The notes: generated by a model from the sequence alone, not told the origin. Numbered from the stretch's first letter, positions 22,216 through 34,199 are shown. The stretch is 51,357 bases of DNA from Hemicentrotus pulcherrimus (GCA_003118195.1 BEXV01000205.1:9154-60510); one strand, 5' to 3'. Program-made: numbers and translations.

Positions 22216-23541
22216 ATCACTCTTACAACACGAACCAATTTTTAAGCAACATACCATATCTTGGGGAGTTGGGGATGCAACATTTTCAAAGGGAAATAGA
22301 TTAAAATCTATCGAATCCCTCCCGATGTAGTTCGGTAGTATTGTGGATTTGACGATGATCACATTGATCAGGGGGAGGGAGGAGGCAGGGCTGCTAGTTG
22401 GTCCGTCGGGCTTGCAGAGCGCGCGGCGTCCCCTCTATAAGCGCTTGCCTCAGAAACACCCACGAGTTAAGCTGAGTAGGAGTGCTGTCGATGCGACCGA
22501 CATAAATAGAATCAATAAGCTTAAGATACCACAATGGAAGCTTTTCTACAAGTAGTGGTGTATTAAACCGTGAATGAGAAGGAAAAGAGAAACGAAAATG
22601 GATAAGGCTGGAGAATAAGAGTATAGAGGATTCTTGGAAATTAGAGAAGCCAAATTTGCTGAACTTGCCGTCTGCTGCGCTGCTGGTGTATTTATCATCA
22701 CGTCAGCCTTTTACCTCGCCCTCTCTCGCTCTCTCGTTCTTTCTCTATCGTTTTCTCTTTCCAGTTTCTTTCCATTCATCTCTTATTCTCTTTCCCTCTA
22801 CCTCTCTCCACTTGTCATCTCTTGGTAATAATTAATTATGCTTCCGTCAATAAATTAAACATCTTTGCACAACGCATACAAATTACAGTAATTCTCGTAC
22901 ACAATTTAATTAAGATTTTTTACCACTCTAACTTCATACTATCGTAGCACTCGCATTCCTCGTCAGTATTCGATTGACCCACCTCACGACATCGAGAAAC
23001 ATTACATTTAAACATTTATATCAATTCCAGTGCCCTCTAATTTTACACGGGATGCTGAGGAGAAAACAAGTTTCAAAATCACAACAAACCCACATTCATC
23101 CTTTCCAATGTTTCTAGCCAGATCGGCCATCGCCAGCGCAGCTCGTAAACTCCCTGTCTTTCTCTCTCTCTCTCCCACCCACCGGCACGCGCCGTACCTG
23201 AGTGCTCTCGCCCAATCAGAAGCACGTAAATAAGCCGTTTACTCCAGCTGTTCGCACAGCCTGTTGTGCATGCAGCATATGATGTGCAATACTGCAGTTG
23301 TGCATACGACATGCGCGCATGAATATAGCCACCCATGTGTGTGTCGTAAAGAAACCCTATCTTATCTTGTTTAGGCCCTGGCCGTGCAAACTGGCCCTCG
23401 CTAGTACTTGCGATCTTTGTAAACTTTGTAACCAAAGATTATACAGACAGAAATTCAGACATTTGGTCACAGTTTCTGAGTGGTGAGTTGACAGTGATTG
23501 AGGTTAATTAAGGTGGGAAGAGCTGGCCCCCCCAAAACAAA
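22216..23541. other. no gene recognised
   Basis: Contains a CT-rich stretch (22715-22815), a (TC)n run near 23160-23180 and several short open frames on both strands. None shows a domain or a family match. Confidence 0.5.
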
Positions 23542-23676
23542 ATGACGGCCGAAAACTCGGGTAAGAGAAATCGTACCCGTGTAGTTGTCAACCGTGCGGG
23601 TACTCGTGCAATCGACTACCCGTCGCAGCCTTACCTCATGGATATTCCAGCAAATCCTTGTTATACACATATCGTT
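23542..23676 (+). CDS. candidate first coding exon, unknown gene
   Basis: An ATG in good context (AAACAAAATGACG) opens 45 codons (MTAENSGKRNRTRVVVNRAG, with an ending rich in Pro, Asp and Tyr) and meets a strong donor, GTAAGT, at 23677 in phase 0. The peptide is not low-complexity and does not resemble a transposase I know. It is one of the few plus-strand coding candidates in the window and could be the start of a host gene whose other exons lie downstream. I cannot find a matching exon with certainty. I see no other candidate start in this piece. Confidence 0.4.
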
Positions 23677-23759
23677 GTAAGTTTCTTAAATATTTTAGGG
23701 CACAACCTTGCTGCTCATTATAGTTTTCTGCTTCAGAATAGAATTAAATGGCCTTGAGT

Positions 23760-24770
23760 GGGATACAAGGAAACAAAGGAGAATATTTCAAGAGTTGACA
23801 CTATGAGTAATATATTCTCAAAGCAAGTGATATATACCCTTTGTGTTTCGAGAAAGAAAACCCATTTAATACTATTACAGTTAACTCCGCAAATCTGTTG
23901 AAACCACAAAAAGTAGCTTGACTTTAATAGAAAGAGTCCACCTTGATATTAAGTTGGTTTAAATAGAAGCAGAGAAATGAATGAAACGGGTCAGTGCAAG
24001 TTTCAGTAAAAACTGATTAAAAAGTCGTGAACCTTTTAATGTGCGATCAATCCAACTCAAATTTGCAATTTTCAATCATACAGTCACCCTAAATGTAATC
24101 ATTGCACATTAGTTTAAAAAAAAAACCACTGTATAAATAAACCTGTCCTGTTCTCAATAACTATGAAAATAAAGGTTCATGAAATTTGCAGTAACAAGCA
24201 TATTAGAGAGGAGCTTGCAAGATACTGTACGTCACTGTGTTGCCAATTTTTGTTTCACGAATGACAAAATAACAAGACAGTTTGTAGGTTTCATGTTTTG
24301 TACGTTTGCTTTGAGTGTGACATTTATCCCTTTTTCCATTTGTTCATTTTGCTTTCACAATACCTACAGTTATCTGGACATTATAATTTTGAAGAGCTGC
24401 ATTGCTGCAAAAACAACGTTGCCCCAAGGAGAGAGTTAGCTACATGTAGTATGTACATCCACTTGAGGGACTGAAACTAAAGATTTAAGCTGCCCTTGGG
24501 TATGCCATTCCAATATTTGCAACAAGCCTTGTAAGGAATCTGCTCATCTGAACGTGAAGTTGCCCAATCGAGGGATACCCGTGTTTATGTACAGTGCTTG
24601 AGAAACAGAAAGATTCATTGCAGAAAATTGACACTCATCACATCAATACAGGCAGACGATCACAAGAACTACTTCAAAAATACTTTCATTCTTGAACAAC
24701 AGTACATCATCAAAGTACAGCGGGTAATCTGAACATTTGAACTTGAAATTTGGCCGACAGAGGGGTGCAG
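23760..24770. other. non-coding, nothing recognised
   Basis: AT-rich. An 86-codon frame at 24179-24439 shows no family resemblance. Confidence 0.5.
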
Positions 24771-24771
24771 G

Positions 24772-24906
24772 TATTCAAGGGATGCAGAGAACATCGGCAA
24801 TGGCAGCAAGGCAAAGCATCTATCGTCACTCCTCACAAGTATTCAGGGATGCAGAGAACATTGGCAATGGCAGCAGGGCAGTGCATCCATCGTCACTCAA
24901 GCATCG
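24772..24906. repeat. two-copy tandem repeat, 68-bp period
   Basis: TATTCAAGGGATGCAGAGAA at 24772 and TATTCAGGGATGCAGAGAAC at 24840 begin two head-to-tail copies that share GGCAATGGCAGCA and TCGTCACTC at matching positions. Confidence 0.85.
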
Positions 24907-24974
24907 TTTCCAGAATGAGGATCACAAGAGAGGTTTGGTTGTCTTGTTTGTGTCATGGCCATGATTGATGGTTG

Positions 24975-25032
24975 CAAAGTTGTGTAGATGAGTTGTCTGC
25001 ATTTCCAAATCATATGCAGAAACTTTTGCATC
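24975..25032. repeat. dispersed repeat shared with 27334-27389
   Basis: About 55 bases, including TCTGCATTTCCAAATCATAT, occur here and again in the same orientation at 27334-27389. They are probably fragments of one dispersed element. 25033-25865 otherwise holds nothing recognised. Confidence 0.75.
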
Positions 25033-25865
25033 GTTTTGTAGGGTGTTACTTCAGCCTACTGTGACTGCAAGAGGGTGGTGATCTGATATTTGCTTCTGCC
25101 ACACTTGTTTCAGGCTATTACATAGTGACAAAACCAGTTTAGAAGTCAAGAATTTTGATTTTATTTAAAAAATAATTTGGACTGGAGCAGTTGTCATTGG
25201 AGCATGTATCGTAAGAATCCAGAAAAGCAAAAATATTCTTGTGAGATATTGATTACACCCAGGAGGGCAAACATTACTGCCCCCATAACCCCCACTCCTT
25301 CAAAAAAGTCCTCCACCCCCCAAAAAAGGAAAAAGCTTTTATATAATTTTAACAAGAAGTGTTTCTTTTAAAAATCATACTTGACAGCAAATTTGGTTGT
25401 ATCAAAGAGATGAAGAGTTTCACAAACTGGATTATACCTACATGTACCTGTTAGAAGTCCTGATAAGTTTTTTTGTTCTGTGATTCTGGTTTGTGTGTTG
25501 AACATCTTTGTATGATTACCGTTTGTTTGTGTATGACCATGTGATATGATGTGATTACTAAATGATTACCAGCTACATGTAGCCTTACTCAAAGCCTAGA
25601 CCTATTAAAATAGATCTAAATGGACAAGCAAATTTCTGTTATTTTTTAAAACCTAGTTGGAAAAAAATAGAACTTCTGCAGACATATGAAGATGTTTCAG
25701 TGCCAAAAACAGACCATACAATGTGATGCTGCAAAATATTTAGCTCTACATTCCAATGATAGCTCTTTGGCTATGTGAGCAACCTGGACCATGTTGCTTG
25801 CATTCTTGCGGCTAAGAGCCCCTTTGTGTAGACCTGCTTTCTCTGGGTTCAGCTGGGTGTGTTCA

Positions 25866-26135
25866 TAATAATAGTGGGTTCTTGTATAGCGCTCATGTCA
25901 GTCAGAATTGACCCTCCTGGCGCTCCCGATTATTACCCTGGCTTTAGCACGGCTGCCATACAGCGTCTAGCATTTCAAGGAATACATTTCTACCAGGTAC
26001 CCATTTACTTCACCTGGGTGGAGGGTGGCAAATGTAGATCAATGTCTTGCCAAAGGACATTAGTGCGGCGGCGGGACTCGAACCGCGGACCTTGTGATCG
26101 ACAGTCCGGCGATGCATCCACTCTACCACAACAAC
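25866..26135 (-). mobile_element. second tRNA-derived SINE, minus strand
   Basis: On the minus strand the element starts near 26130 with an A-box-like TGTGGTAGAGTGG, followed by B box GGTTCGAGTCC (26074-26084). The anticodon region reads CTGTCGA, possibly tRNA-Asp-derived. The body continues through TAATGTCCTTTGGCAAGACA and ends in GAGCGCTATACAAGAACCCA with an AT-rich tail. The family differs from the SINE at 18.5 kb except for the phrase CCTTTGG after the tRNA part. Confidence 0.85.
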
Positions 26136-26949
26136 TCTTGGAGACAAACTCGCTTGTATATATATGTTTTTTAGTCAAGTTGGGCAATTAATGGGAAATC
26201 TTTGACGTAATTGCAGTACTATGCAAAAGGATCAGATTCTATGTTATATTTATGCACAGGATGGCATGTTGTAGACTTATATCTCGGCCAATGTTTTTGA
26301 TAGTTCTAGAACTGGCATTCAGGATTTTATTATAAGCCTCTGATCAACCGACCGACAGATGACACTTGTTATCAACTTCTGTGAAAATTGTGATTTCATG
26401 GGTAGGTACAGAAGCCTGACTTGTACAATGTACTTCGTTATTATTAATAGAATTCTAATAATACTTCATGTTATTTGCATAATTTAGGTATCACATAATA
26501 ACTCATACAAGTCTCAGAGGGTTAGCATGTTCAGAGCATGACACAGAATCTGACCTTAAACAAGTCAAGCGAGAAATAAAAACATGCAGACTTGATTTAA
26601 ATCATCAATCATGTTTTAATGAACGAACATCTATTGGTTTGAGGATTTGTTCAATAAAAGCAACAGGAATTCTTCCCAACTGGGATATAACAAAGTATAC
26701 TCGTACCCTAGTATGAAACCATTACAAACTTTGATAATAGTGAGATTATCTACTCACATTGCTTTCTTTTTGACACTTCGTCTTTTTCTACATTAAGTCA
26801 TTTCTGGTGGACAATTGAGCCAATGGTGTTAACTGTCATAGAGAATTTTACCTAGAAGTAAGGACAGCACGCAGGGCAAGGTTGTTGGGGGGGGGGGGGG
26901 CAGCTGGATAATGTACTTTCTATGCAAAGTAAAAGCTGTAATGAAACAC
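26136..26949. other. non-coding with G14 tract
   Basis: Nothing recognised. A poly-G tract lies at about 26886-26900. Confidence 0.6.
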
Positions 26950-28683
26950 TATGGGCTTGGAGTTAGCAGCATTTTCCCTAGCTTTTTGATGAAAAAATCT
27001 CTTGCGACTGCCTTTGAGACCTGGCAGGCTGTCTGGTAAGCATCACTCTCTCTAGGCCCCATGAAGATGCTCCTCCTGCCTCCTGAGTGCCTCTGTTTTA
27101 TGTTCATCAGGAACATTAACCTGCAGACATGAGGAGGAAAAGCAAAACATAACAAAAATCTGATCAGTCAAAATTTCTCATCTGCTAATTTTCTCTGAAC
27201 AGGTTACGGTAATTTCAGTATGATCTGTGGAAAGGTCTGCCTTGGTGGCATGGTTTGTTTTTCTGTAAATATATTTTTAAAAGTAAAAAACAGAGGGGAT
27301 GTGGTACATGAGCAATGTCATTAAAAAAAGTTGTAAAAGTTGTGTAGATGAGTATGTCTGCATTTCCAAATCATATGCCGAAACTTTTAGCAATTTTAGT
27401 ATTTTCATGCACTTGTGACAACAAAAATTTGCAGTAACAACAAAACACTTGGACAAAAGAAGTATTTGAAGTTGAAAACAACACATCAAGACTTTGCTGC
27501 CCGAACGCGTGCTGCTGATAGATCGAGGGGTGCCTAGGGTGGAGTTCCTTCCATCTCTGCACTCCTCTTCTTTCTTATCTTTTTCTTTTTGTATTTTTCC
27601 CTCCTCACTTGGTTAATTGTTTTGTTCTTCTGCCTGCTAAATTAAGCTCTCTTCTCTTTCTGTTTTCTCCATGCGATGCGTTGCTTTTCTGAAGCTTTTC
27701 TGGTCTTTGGCGTCTTGGGATGAGAATTTTCGACCTCTTTCTTCCTCTGCCTATACAATTGCTGCCTTTCTCGCTGGAGTTCTCGATTTCTTTGCTTGGC
27801 CGCCTCCGACTGTCTCTAACTATAGTCAAGTATCCTCAGTCACTCACAATCTTTGTGTAACTTGTACACTTTTGGATTGCTTTTTATTTGCTCCCTGTTC
27901 TGCTTGGCATACTACTTCCTGGTTTTTTAAGTTTTTTTTTACTGTCAACTTGATGGCAGGAAATGCCCTCCGTGATCGAAGAGCTCTAGTGGCCACAGCT
28001 CCAGGCTCTCCATCCCCAGGCTCCAAGGCTCCCTGTTCTGCAGCTCTAATACCTGCATCTCCTAGCTCCAAAGGTTGAGGATCCATCCTTCAGACTTTCA
28101 TAGAAAAAAAAAGTATAGAAAAAAATTACCGGCAAAACAAAAACTGTGAATGATGACAATTTGTAATGAGACACATTTTCTTGTACATGTACATGGGTAC
28201 TAGTTACTACACAATATGTGGTGGTACATGATTTGTGCCATTCTTATATGGATATGTAATAGATGATTTAAAAAGCAGAACATATCTGGGAGATTTTAGA
28301 ATTATGAAAGTAGAAGGTAAATTTCTACTCACCAGGTCCTAATATGAATAATCCTCGACTCTACTATACTAGTCCAGAACAGTTGCTTCGGCATGAACTC
28401 CACGCACACACACACATATATATAGACACACACATATAAGGACACACACATATATGGACACACACACTGTGTGAGCAAAGTGAGCAAGAAATTGTTGAAA
28501 TCTTGATCACCTTGGGACCTGGGGGATGCATACAGATGCCTTGATGTTCTTAACCACAAAATTATCAGCGGCCAGATCTTGAACGATTTCTCCGATTGTT
28601 GCTTCAATGTCCACCTTCCGAAGAACGCTGAATAAAACGTGAGCACCAAATTTACCCGTGAACTGAACGCCATAGGACGCCAT
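26950..28683 (-). pseudogene. four-exon transposon-derived gene, decayed
   Basis: A coherent minus-strand model. Exon 1 is 28683-28511 (MASYGVQFTGKFGAHVLFSV; donor AAG|GTGATC, phase 2). Exon 2 is 28087-27943 (MDPQPLELGDAG after acceptor CTGAAG; donor ACA|GTAAAA, phase 0). Exon 3 starts at 27815 after TTAG with RQSEAAKQRNRELQRE and continues as PKTPKTRKASEKQRIAWRKQ, a very basic coiled region. Exon 4 starts at 27120 after CTGCAG with VNVPDEHKTEALRRQEEHL. Phases agree across exons 1-3. The exon 3 and 4 motifs match the N-terminal part of a multicopy transposase-like family I associate with corals, bivalves and sea urchins. In-frame stops (27642-27644, 27534-27536 and one in exon 4) make it a pseudogene. 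The catalytic core is not present downstream. Confidence 0.5.
28385..28470. repeat. CA/TATA microsatellite
   Basis: An irregular CACACA and ACATATA array lies in intron 1 of the model above. Confidence 0.85.
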
Positions 28684-28689
28684 GTTGGG

Positions 28690-29150
28690 GATACAATCGC
28701 CTAGTGGTACTATGGCGTACCTGCCCGCTGCACTCGGCGCGCAGAACGAAAGCAACAAACATCCGGGTTTTCCCTACTGCGATATTGATATTTACGCAAT
28801 CGCCATCGGATCAAAAAAAATAAAAAAGCGTAGGGTCGGCGATAAAAATAGGGTCAGGCGGGTTACGCCAAGTCATCAATTTTTTTAGGCCTTATTGTGC
28901 ATGATAGCAAGTGGGTTGTTGAGCTGTAGGATATAATCTGTTCTTTCGAAAAGCCGCCAACATGGTCAGGTTATGACTTTGTCGATTATGCCTAGGCCGC
29001 GTATCTGAGCGAGATAAATTGTCTGTTGCACATCATATTGTATTGCTTTCAGAAGGTTGTTGGGATCAGGGAGAGTACCGATGAAAGATATGACGTCTAT
29101 GTTAATACGTTGCGGAAGAGGACGTTGAAACGATTGGCACGATAAGAAAT
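28690..29150. promoter_or_regulatory. GC-richer region upstream of the 28.68-kb start
   Basis: CpG-bearing sequence (28690-28900) precedes the minus-strand ATG, which sits in CAACATGGCG, a YY1-like start context. Nothing coding is evident to 29150. It could be the promoter of the four-exon gene. Confidence 0.3.
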
Positions 29151-29154
29151 GAGG

Positions 29155-29480
29155 TGATTTTTTATGTTCTGTTCCTCTAGGTATGTCATCCAGTTTGCAG
29201 CCATACCTGACATGTCACATCCACGTTGAGTTAAGGCTTTCGCCTATGTTCTAATCAAGCGTGCTGCACCTCTCTCCGTCCCAAAAGCAAACTGATTCTT
29301 TCCAGCAGCGATAACATCAGCCTCATTTATTTTGAGGACCTTGTCTGCTTCTGTTGCAAAGTTAACAAATAGATGCATCTTGCAAAAGTAGTTGCCCATG
29401 TCTCCTATTTCCTTCTGAGCAGCTGTCGACAATGAATCCCAGTTGGATACAACATGAGGTAATAATGTCAATGTCATTCA
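29155..29480 (-). pseudogene. C-terminal fragment of the DDE-like transposase family
   Basis: The frame encodes HVVSNWDSLSTAAQKEIGDM, then FCKMHLFVNFATEADKVL and ERGAARLIRT. It aligns by eye with the 41-kb gene (KDNWVDLTEEERRPLEDM, FCGLHSLFQYAEVCEKTL, GTIRLVRAASK). After a stop at 29244 the other frame continues to about 29160. Truncated at both ends and without catalytic residues. Confidence 0.7.
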
Positions 29481-29639
29481 CATCAGGTATGCAGTCAAAA
29501 GATAGATTCCAGGTTAGTTGTCATAAGGTTAATAACTTAATTTTGATGGAAATGGATATAGCACCTTTTGAAATAAACCTCCTCAGTTTTTTCAATATAT
29601 GGTATAATCTGACCAAAACTGACATCATGTATAATTATG

Positions 29640-30620
29640 TAATTAAGGAATATTTCAAAAGTGTTTGAAACAGTGTTTGAAACAGAAATAAATCCTTGAT
29701 AGCACACATACCATCAATAATATTGAGTGAACTTCCAAACTTCACAAGCTCCATGACACCAAGGGGTGCCTGGTAGATGTCCGAATTGATCTTCTCAGAA
29801 TGGCCCATATGCTTGTAAAAATATTGACGCTCTGCTTCTGGTACATCCATCAATGTTGTGCTCACCCTATGTCTGTTTTGGGTTGCAGTTAAATGCGTTC
29901 CTTGTTCTGAAGACCTGGAACGTTATTACAGGTACGGTTTACAGCATGCCAGCCTGAAACATGATTCATTGACTCCTCAGATGAAGGGAAAAGCTACTCA
30001 TTCTCCCTATTCACACCAGCAAGAGAACGGAAATCTTGGTCATTGAGAGCCTCTATTGCCTGTACACAGTCAAGTGGAATCAACACAGGAACTAAGTGAA
30101 GTCCCTTCCCTGACTGGTAGGCCAGTTTCATTCTCTTTGCAAGAAGTTGCTCTGCTTGATTTAACTGTTCAAGATGACTCTGATTAGTCTATGTGTCTTG
30201 ATCCGCAGCTTCATATTCTGCCAATGTTAAGCGACAAGGTTCCCCTTCTCTCCTTGCATTGAAGAGAGTGAGACGACAGACTGCCAGATCTCTCAGTTCT
30301 GTATACCGAGAACCTTCCCACAGTTCAAACTTCTCCTTGTTTAAGATGGTCTCAATTCTGGACACTGTGTAGTTCTTCAATTTCTGTATATCTTCCTCAT
30401 GGGGAAGATTTTCAGGCTTCCTGAGCTTTTCCTTTTGACTTCTGTTAATTGCATACTGGGCATCTCCAAACAGATAGTCATGATTGACTTCTAATATCTC
30501 AACAAACTTGTCTATTGCAATAGACTTCTCATCTTCATCTGACATCAAGTATGTAGCCTTAAGTATCTTGGAGGCGTAAACATCGACAAAGTTTTCCGAG
30601 TAGAGTAATTCCTTTAAAAA
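29640..30620 (-). pseudogene. tyrosine-recombinase-like gene, broken
   Basis: Starts within FLKELLYSENFVDVY (about 30612) and runs as one frame to a stop at 30189, including LAVCRLTLFNARREGEPCRL. It continues in shifted frames as AKRMKLAYQSGKGLHLVPVL, and the last part (29865-29690) reads HRVSTTLMDVPEAERQYFYK, then HMGHSEKINSDIYQAPLGV. The ending matches the C-terminal half of tyrosine recombinases: an R-H-type box, HMGHS, then the nucleophile Tyr in DIYQ. Together with the LTLFNARRGGE-type region it resembles a large invertebrate family related to Crypton-type recombinase transposons. Such enzymes cut and rejoin DNA through a Tyr-DNA link. Three breaks (30189, about 30035 and about 29880) make it inactive. 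A donor-like GATG|GTATGT follows the last block. Confidence 0.65.
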
Positions 30621-32109
30621 AAATTGGTCTAGAATTTCACATAAGAATAGATCTAAGTTTTTTAAATTATCATTAAATCTAGGGTCTATGTATGAACGTT
30701 TGAAATGGTGATATTAGCCAAGTAATTTTCCAGCCTTGTTTACATACCAATGTGTGCTTGACTAGAGTTAAGGTACGAGTAGACCTAGTCTAGGCCTACC
30801 ACTTGTACCAGGCTTGGGTTAGGGAATGATTTTTACTCTCTAGGACTAGGAGTAGGAGCCTTCAGGCTATGATTTTTACTCCCTAGGAACTTCCATTAGC
30901 TAGGATACAGTTCTTCCTCTCCTGTGTCAGAAATAGCAGGATCAAGCTGTGCAGCAGGCACCAAGTGATTTGGATCTGCAGTTGTAAACTGAATGATGTT
31001 GAGTTCCACAACAGCAAGAAGATGTTCCTTCATTTATTCATTGCTGAACTTTTAGGGCTTTCCACCAACAGTGCTCGTCAATTGGAAGGGATCCTTGTGT
31101 TGTGCCTTCAACTTCAGGATTTTCTGATGAAAGCTGAGTTGCTTGTGAATTTCTCGTCTGACGTCTTCATTTGAAAGCTGCTGATCTATTGTATTGTACT
31201 TCTCTTCAATACCCTCAGCCCCCCATACTTCACCTTACCTTACAATCTCTAGGGTTAGTGTCAGTTTATCGCTTTCGTCTCTTTGTTTCCCTTACACCGA
31301 AACCACCACAGGAATGTTCCTCCAGTGATTGCAGTCCTACCATTGGCAGGTCCGCCATCACTGACCCCATTACTTCGTGGACAAGGAGAAACACTACATC
31401 CTGGAAAGGATCAGGACCCTCTTGCTTCACGCTTTCTTCCACTGCAGCAAGATCCATTACATCCATCGCAACTGGTTCATCCCGCATCTTATCGCTCACT
31501 GACTCTAATGAATCCATCCTGTAGGGGGGATACAATGGTCGGCACAAAAAAAAAAAAGTAATAAACTGCTGCTGAATGGAGGAGCTCTGAACAGAAAATT
31601 TCCATACGACTCAAATTATAATCCTTGTCTCCTGGATTTTCTAATTACTTCAGAAACATGACCTGACTTGGGTTCTGAGACCAAATTCGACTTTTTAGCT
31701 AAAGGAAAGACATAATATACTACTTCAATGAAATGAGACCAGTTATTATGCGCCCGACAACAATAAGGACAACCACCACATTTCAGTATGATCAATATGC
31801 ATTACCGGCACAGCACTGTCTTCATCCAGTATTGTATTGTATCGTATTGTATTTATTTCCGTCATTTAAAAAACATCAACAAATATATATTTACAATCAT
31901 AAAGACACCTTATAAAAAAAAGGAGTAGGATGGCCCTACTTAGGATAACAATGCTGTTTTACAGAGGGGTGCCTATATAGACATAGAAAACATGGAAATA
32001 GATAGTACAGAAGTAAGTGAAATCAGAACTTACAATAATGATAAGAGCAAATTGGAGTAAAACAAGAAACAGGAGAGAAATATTTACAATATATACAAGA
32101 GAGAAAGCT
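30621..32109. other. mostly non-coding; one acidic minus-strand frame
   Basis: The frame 31547-31266 (minus) encodes an acidic, Met-rich peptide (KMRDEPVAMDVMDLAAVEES) that I do not recognise. 30770-30900 contains two copies of ATGATTTTTACTC. A-rich tracts occur at 31549 and 31914. Confidence 0.35.
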
Positions 32110-32335
32110 AGACTAGTAAAAAAAAATTTAAATAAATACAGTAGTCCTTGTGAATTGTCTTTCCAGAGTTCAAGTTTCTGCTGCACATCATTCAGTGTCA
32201 TGTTCAGTGACAGCACATTTTCCGCAGACTTAATGGCATCCAGTAAGGGCTTGGTGATGAGCAAATGAGTAATTCCAAGTGCCTTCAGTTTCGCAACATG
32301 CAGCTTCTCTTCACTGTCTTCACGAACCATCAGGA
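32110..32335 (-). pseudogene. C-terminal piece of another DDE-like family member
   Basis: The frame encodes EEKLHVAKLKALGITHLLIT, then KPLLDAIKSAENVLSLNMTL and KLELWKDNS. This is the region that follows the GCKALGLISK segment of the 41-kb gene, and it also matches GLGIIDKVIT near 29.1 kb. It is a separate copy and keeps a part that the 41-kb copy has lost. No other part of this copy is found beside it. Confidence 0.6.
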
Positions 32336-32429
32336 AAAGTGAATTCAGGTAATTCTTTTATGTGGAATGTTTCTTCTGCATTACATGTGAAATTTGAATT
32401 GATTGGGATCTCATTTTTCATTTTCTAGA

Positions 32430-33246
32430 TATGGATCTGAGCGTGTTGGAACCAGCGGATGACCTCCACTGCCTCCTCCACGGTAGATGGGCCTGGTTTA
32501 ATGCCTGATACCCAGCATCCTTTTACCCACATCCCTGGCACATTCGCAGCACCATCTGCCGCTGTACATGTGCCTCCGGTACATCAGGAAACCGGCCAAT
32601 CGGTGTTGCCGATCCACCCTTTCCAAGAGGGGTTCATTGGCCCCCTGCTTAGCAGTGTTAAATTCGAGCAGGACGGCTTTGGGAGGTTACCAATACCAAA
32701 ATCTGCCCTCTAGATGGAGCACCATCCCGGAATACCCTTCCCCCGGGTCTCGCTCATGTGTCATTCAAACACCAGCATAGCTGGTCTTAAACGTTGTGGG
32801 TGGTCCCATTTGCGGGCATCCCGCAAATGGGCTGAATTTGCGGAAGAACGCCTGCCAATTCACCGACCGTCGAACACCACAGACTTAGGCATCGACTGGT
32901 GTGAACCCTTGCCCAGCTCCCCTGCCTGCATGTATACAGACTGTCGGCTAAATGCCTCTTTCCTGTCTCTAAACTTCCTTGTAGGTCCTTGACTTCCTCA
33001 TAGAAAGGAGATGACTCAAATAACTTGGGAGGGACCTCTCCGCACTGCGCCTGGAGTCCAACAGACGGCCTATTTGCGCTGGCCTCGCTACGGGAATGGC
33101 TACCAAATCCTCATAGGAGCAACGGTTTAACGGAACCTTGGCCATACCTCCCTATTTATACTGCCCCGGAACTATTAAAAGAACTCGGTGCGGGTCTGCA
33201 CAACCAAAAGCTTAGGCCTTGGTTTCAATTTGGTTCGCCCAACTGA
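32430..33246 (+). other. unrecognised plus-strand coding-like remnant
   Basis: After an acceptor-like CATTTTCTAG (32420-32429) the plus strand becomes GC-richer and yields long open stretches in changing frames (PSAAVHVPPVHQETGQSVLP; KWAEFAEERLPIHRPSNTTD; YTAPELLKELGAGLHNQKL). The composition and overlapping frames look like an old coding sequence with several indels. I cannot name the family; a gag-like or host origin are both possible. Confidence 0.3.
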
Positions 33247-33249
33247 TAG

Positions 33250-33789
33250 ATAATGTCCACCAGTAGCCCTATTACATACCTGCCAACCTTTCCGAACAAT
33301 CTGGAATATTCCATTTAGAGGGATTTCAAGGACCTAAAAATCAGGAATATTCTGAAGTTTCAAAATTTAGATTTATTTTGTGATAAAGCCAAGTTAAGCT
33401 TGTTTTATAATGAGTTGCGATTTGAGAGTTCATGTATTGTGTGCATAGAATGGCTGCATGATCGAGCAGCAAATTTTTATTCGCTTTTTCTTAGTGCAGA
33501 GCGCTTGCTGTGCCACCTTCCCTAGGACCTTCTTGTGTCTGGGGTTTTTCCTTCTACGGAACTGGTCTTCAGGACCTCTGTTTCAAAAAGAGCGACGGAG
33601 AGGTCCTTGACAAAGATCGAGTGCCTCTTGGAAGCACTGATCTTTGCCCTTGCCAATATGGTGTGGTCGAGACTAAACCCATGCTTTTGTTAAGAACTTC
33701 TTTCTAAATTTACTAATCAGAATTTCAAGATTCTACAATCAGCATGTCAATGAAGTTTACTGTGTGTTTATGAATTCATTCATAAAATA
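33250..33789. other. non-coding, nothing recognised
   Basis: No frames with family resemblance. Confidence 0.5.
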
Positions 33790-34105
33790 ATTACTTCTTC
33801 TCACTTCAAATCCACCAAAAGTGGGTACATTTCATCTTCATTTTCTTCCTCATAATCTATTCGAAACACTGTTCGAACAGGATGTGCAGCATTCTTTCAC
33901 TCGATGGCCATTACTTCCCCGACGTACCATTGCTTGTCCTCCCCAACAACAAACAGATGATGAATTTTTCTGTTCACCAGTTTGGATGGGTCTTCAAAAA
34001 ATTCAGCCAAAAGGGATTTAGAACAAGCAGCAGCTCTCTTCTTCCTTTCAACATCTAGTCTTTTGTACAGGCTCTCTTTTTTCTTGCTGAATGTTTTTAA
34101 TCAAT
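33790..34105 (-). pseudogene. Tudor/chromo-like reader segment at the end of a transposase-like gene
   Basis: One frame reads SKSLLAEFFEDPSKLVNRKI, then HLFVVGEDKQWYVGEVMAIE, and after a stop RTVFRIDYEEENEDEMYPLL. The W-Y-x-G-x-V plus acidic D-Y-E pattern resembles a small beta-barrel chromatin reader (Tudor-like). It is interrupted by three in-frame TGA codons and no TAA or TAG. It lies directly downstream of the DDE-like fragment at 34.2-34.7 kb on the same strand and probably formed its C-terminus. Fold assignment is by pattern only. Confidence 0.4.
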
Positions 34106-34199
34106 CTTCCATGCTGACTTGAGGTACTTGTACAACTTCTCTTGGCTCTGCAGACTTCTCAGAAACGTTGTTTGCTTCGATGACTTCTTAATTTCTCTG

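Noticed and set aside
21327..22362. Long open frames of about 290-325 codons on both strands
   Set aside because: They consist of N bases read as unknown residues. No sequence supports them.
25990..26135. Coding frames over the second SINE on both strands
   Set aside because: They read through the tRNA-like promoter and body of a SINE.
33790..34105. Selenocysteine recoding at the three TGA codons
   Set aside because: No Cys-type positions, no visible SECIS-like hairpin and a transposon context; ordinary decay is more likely.
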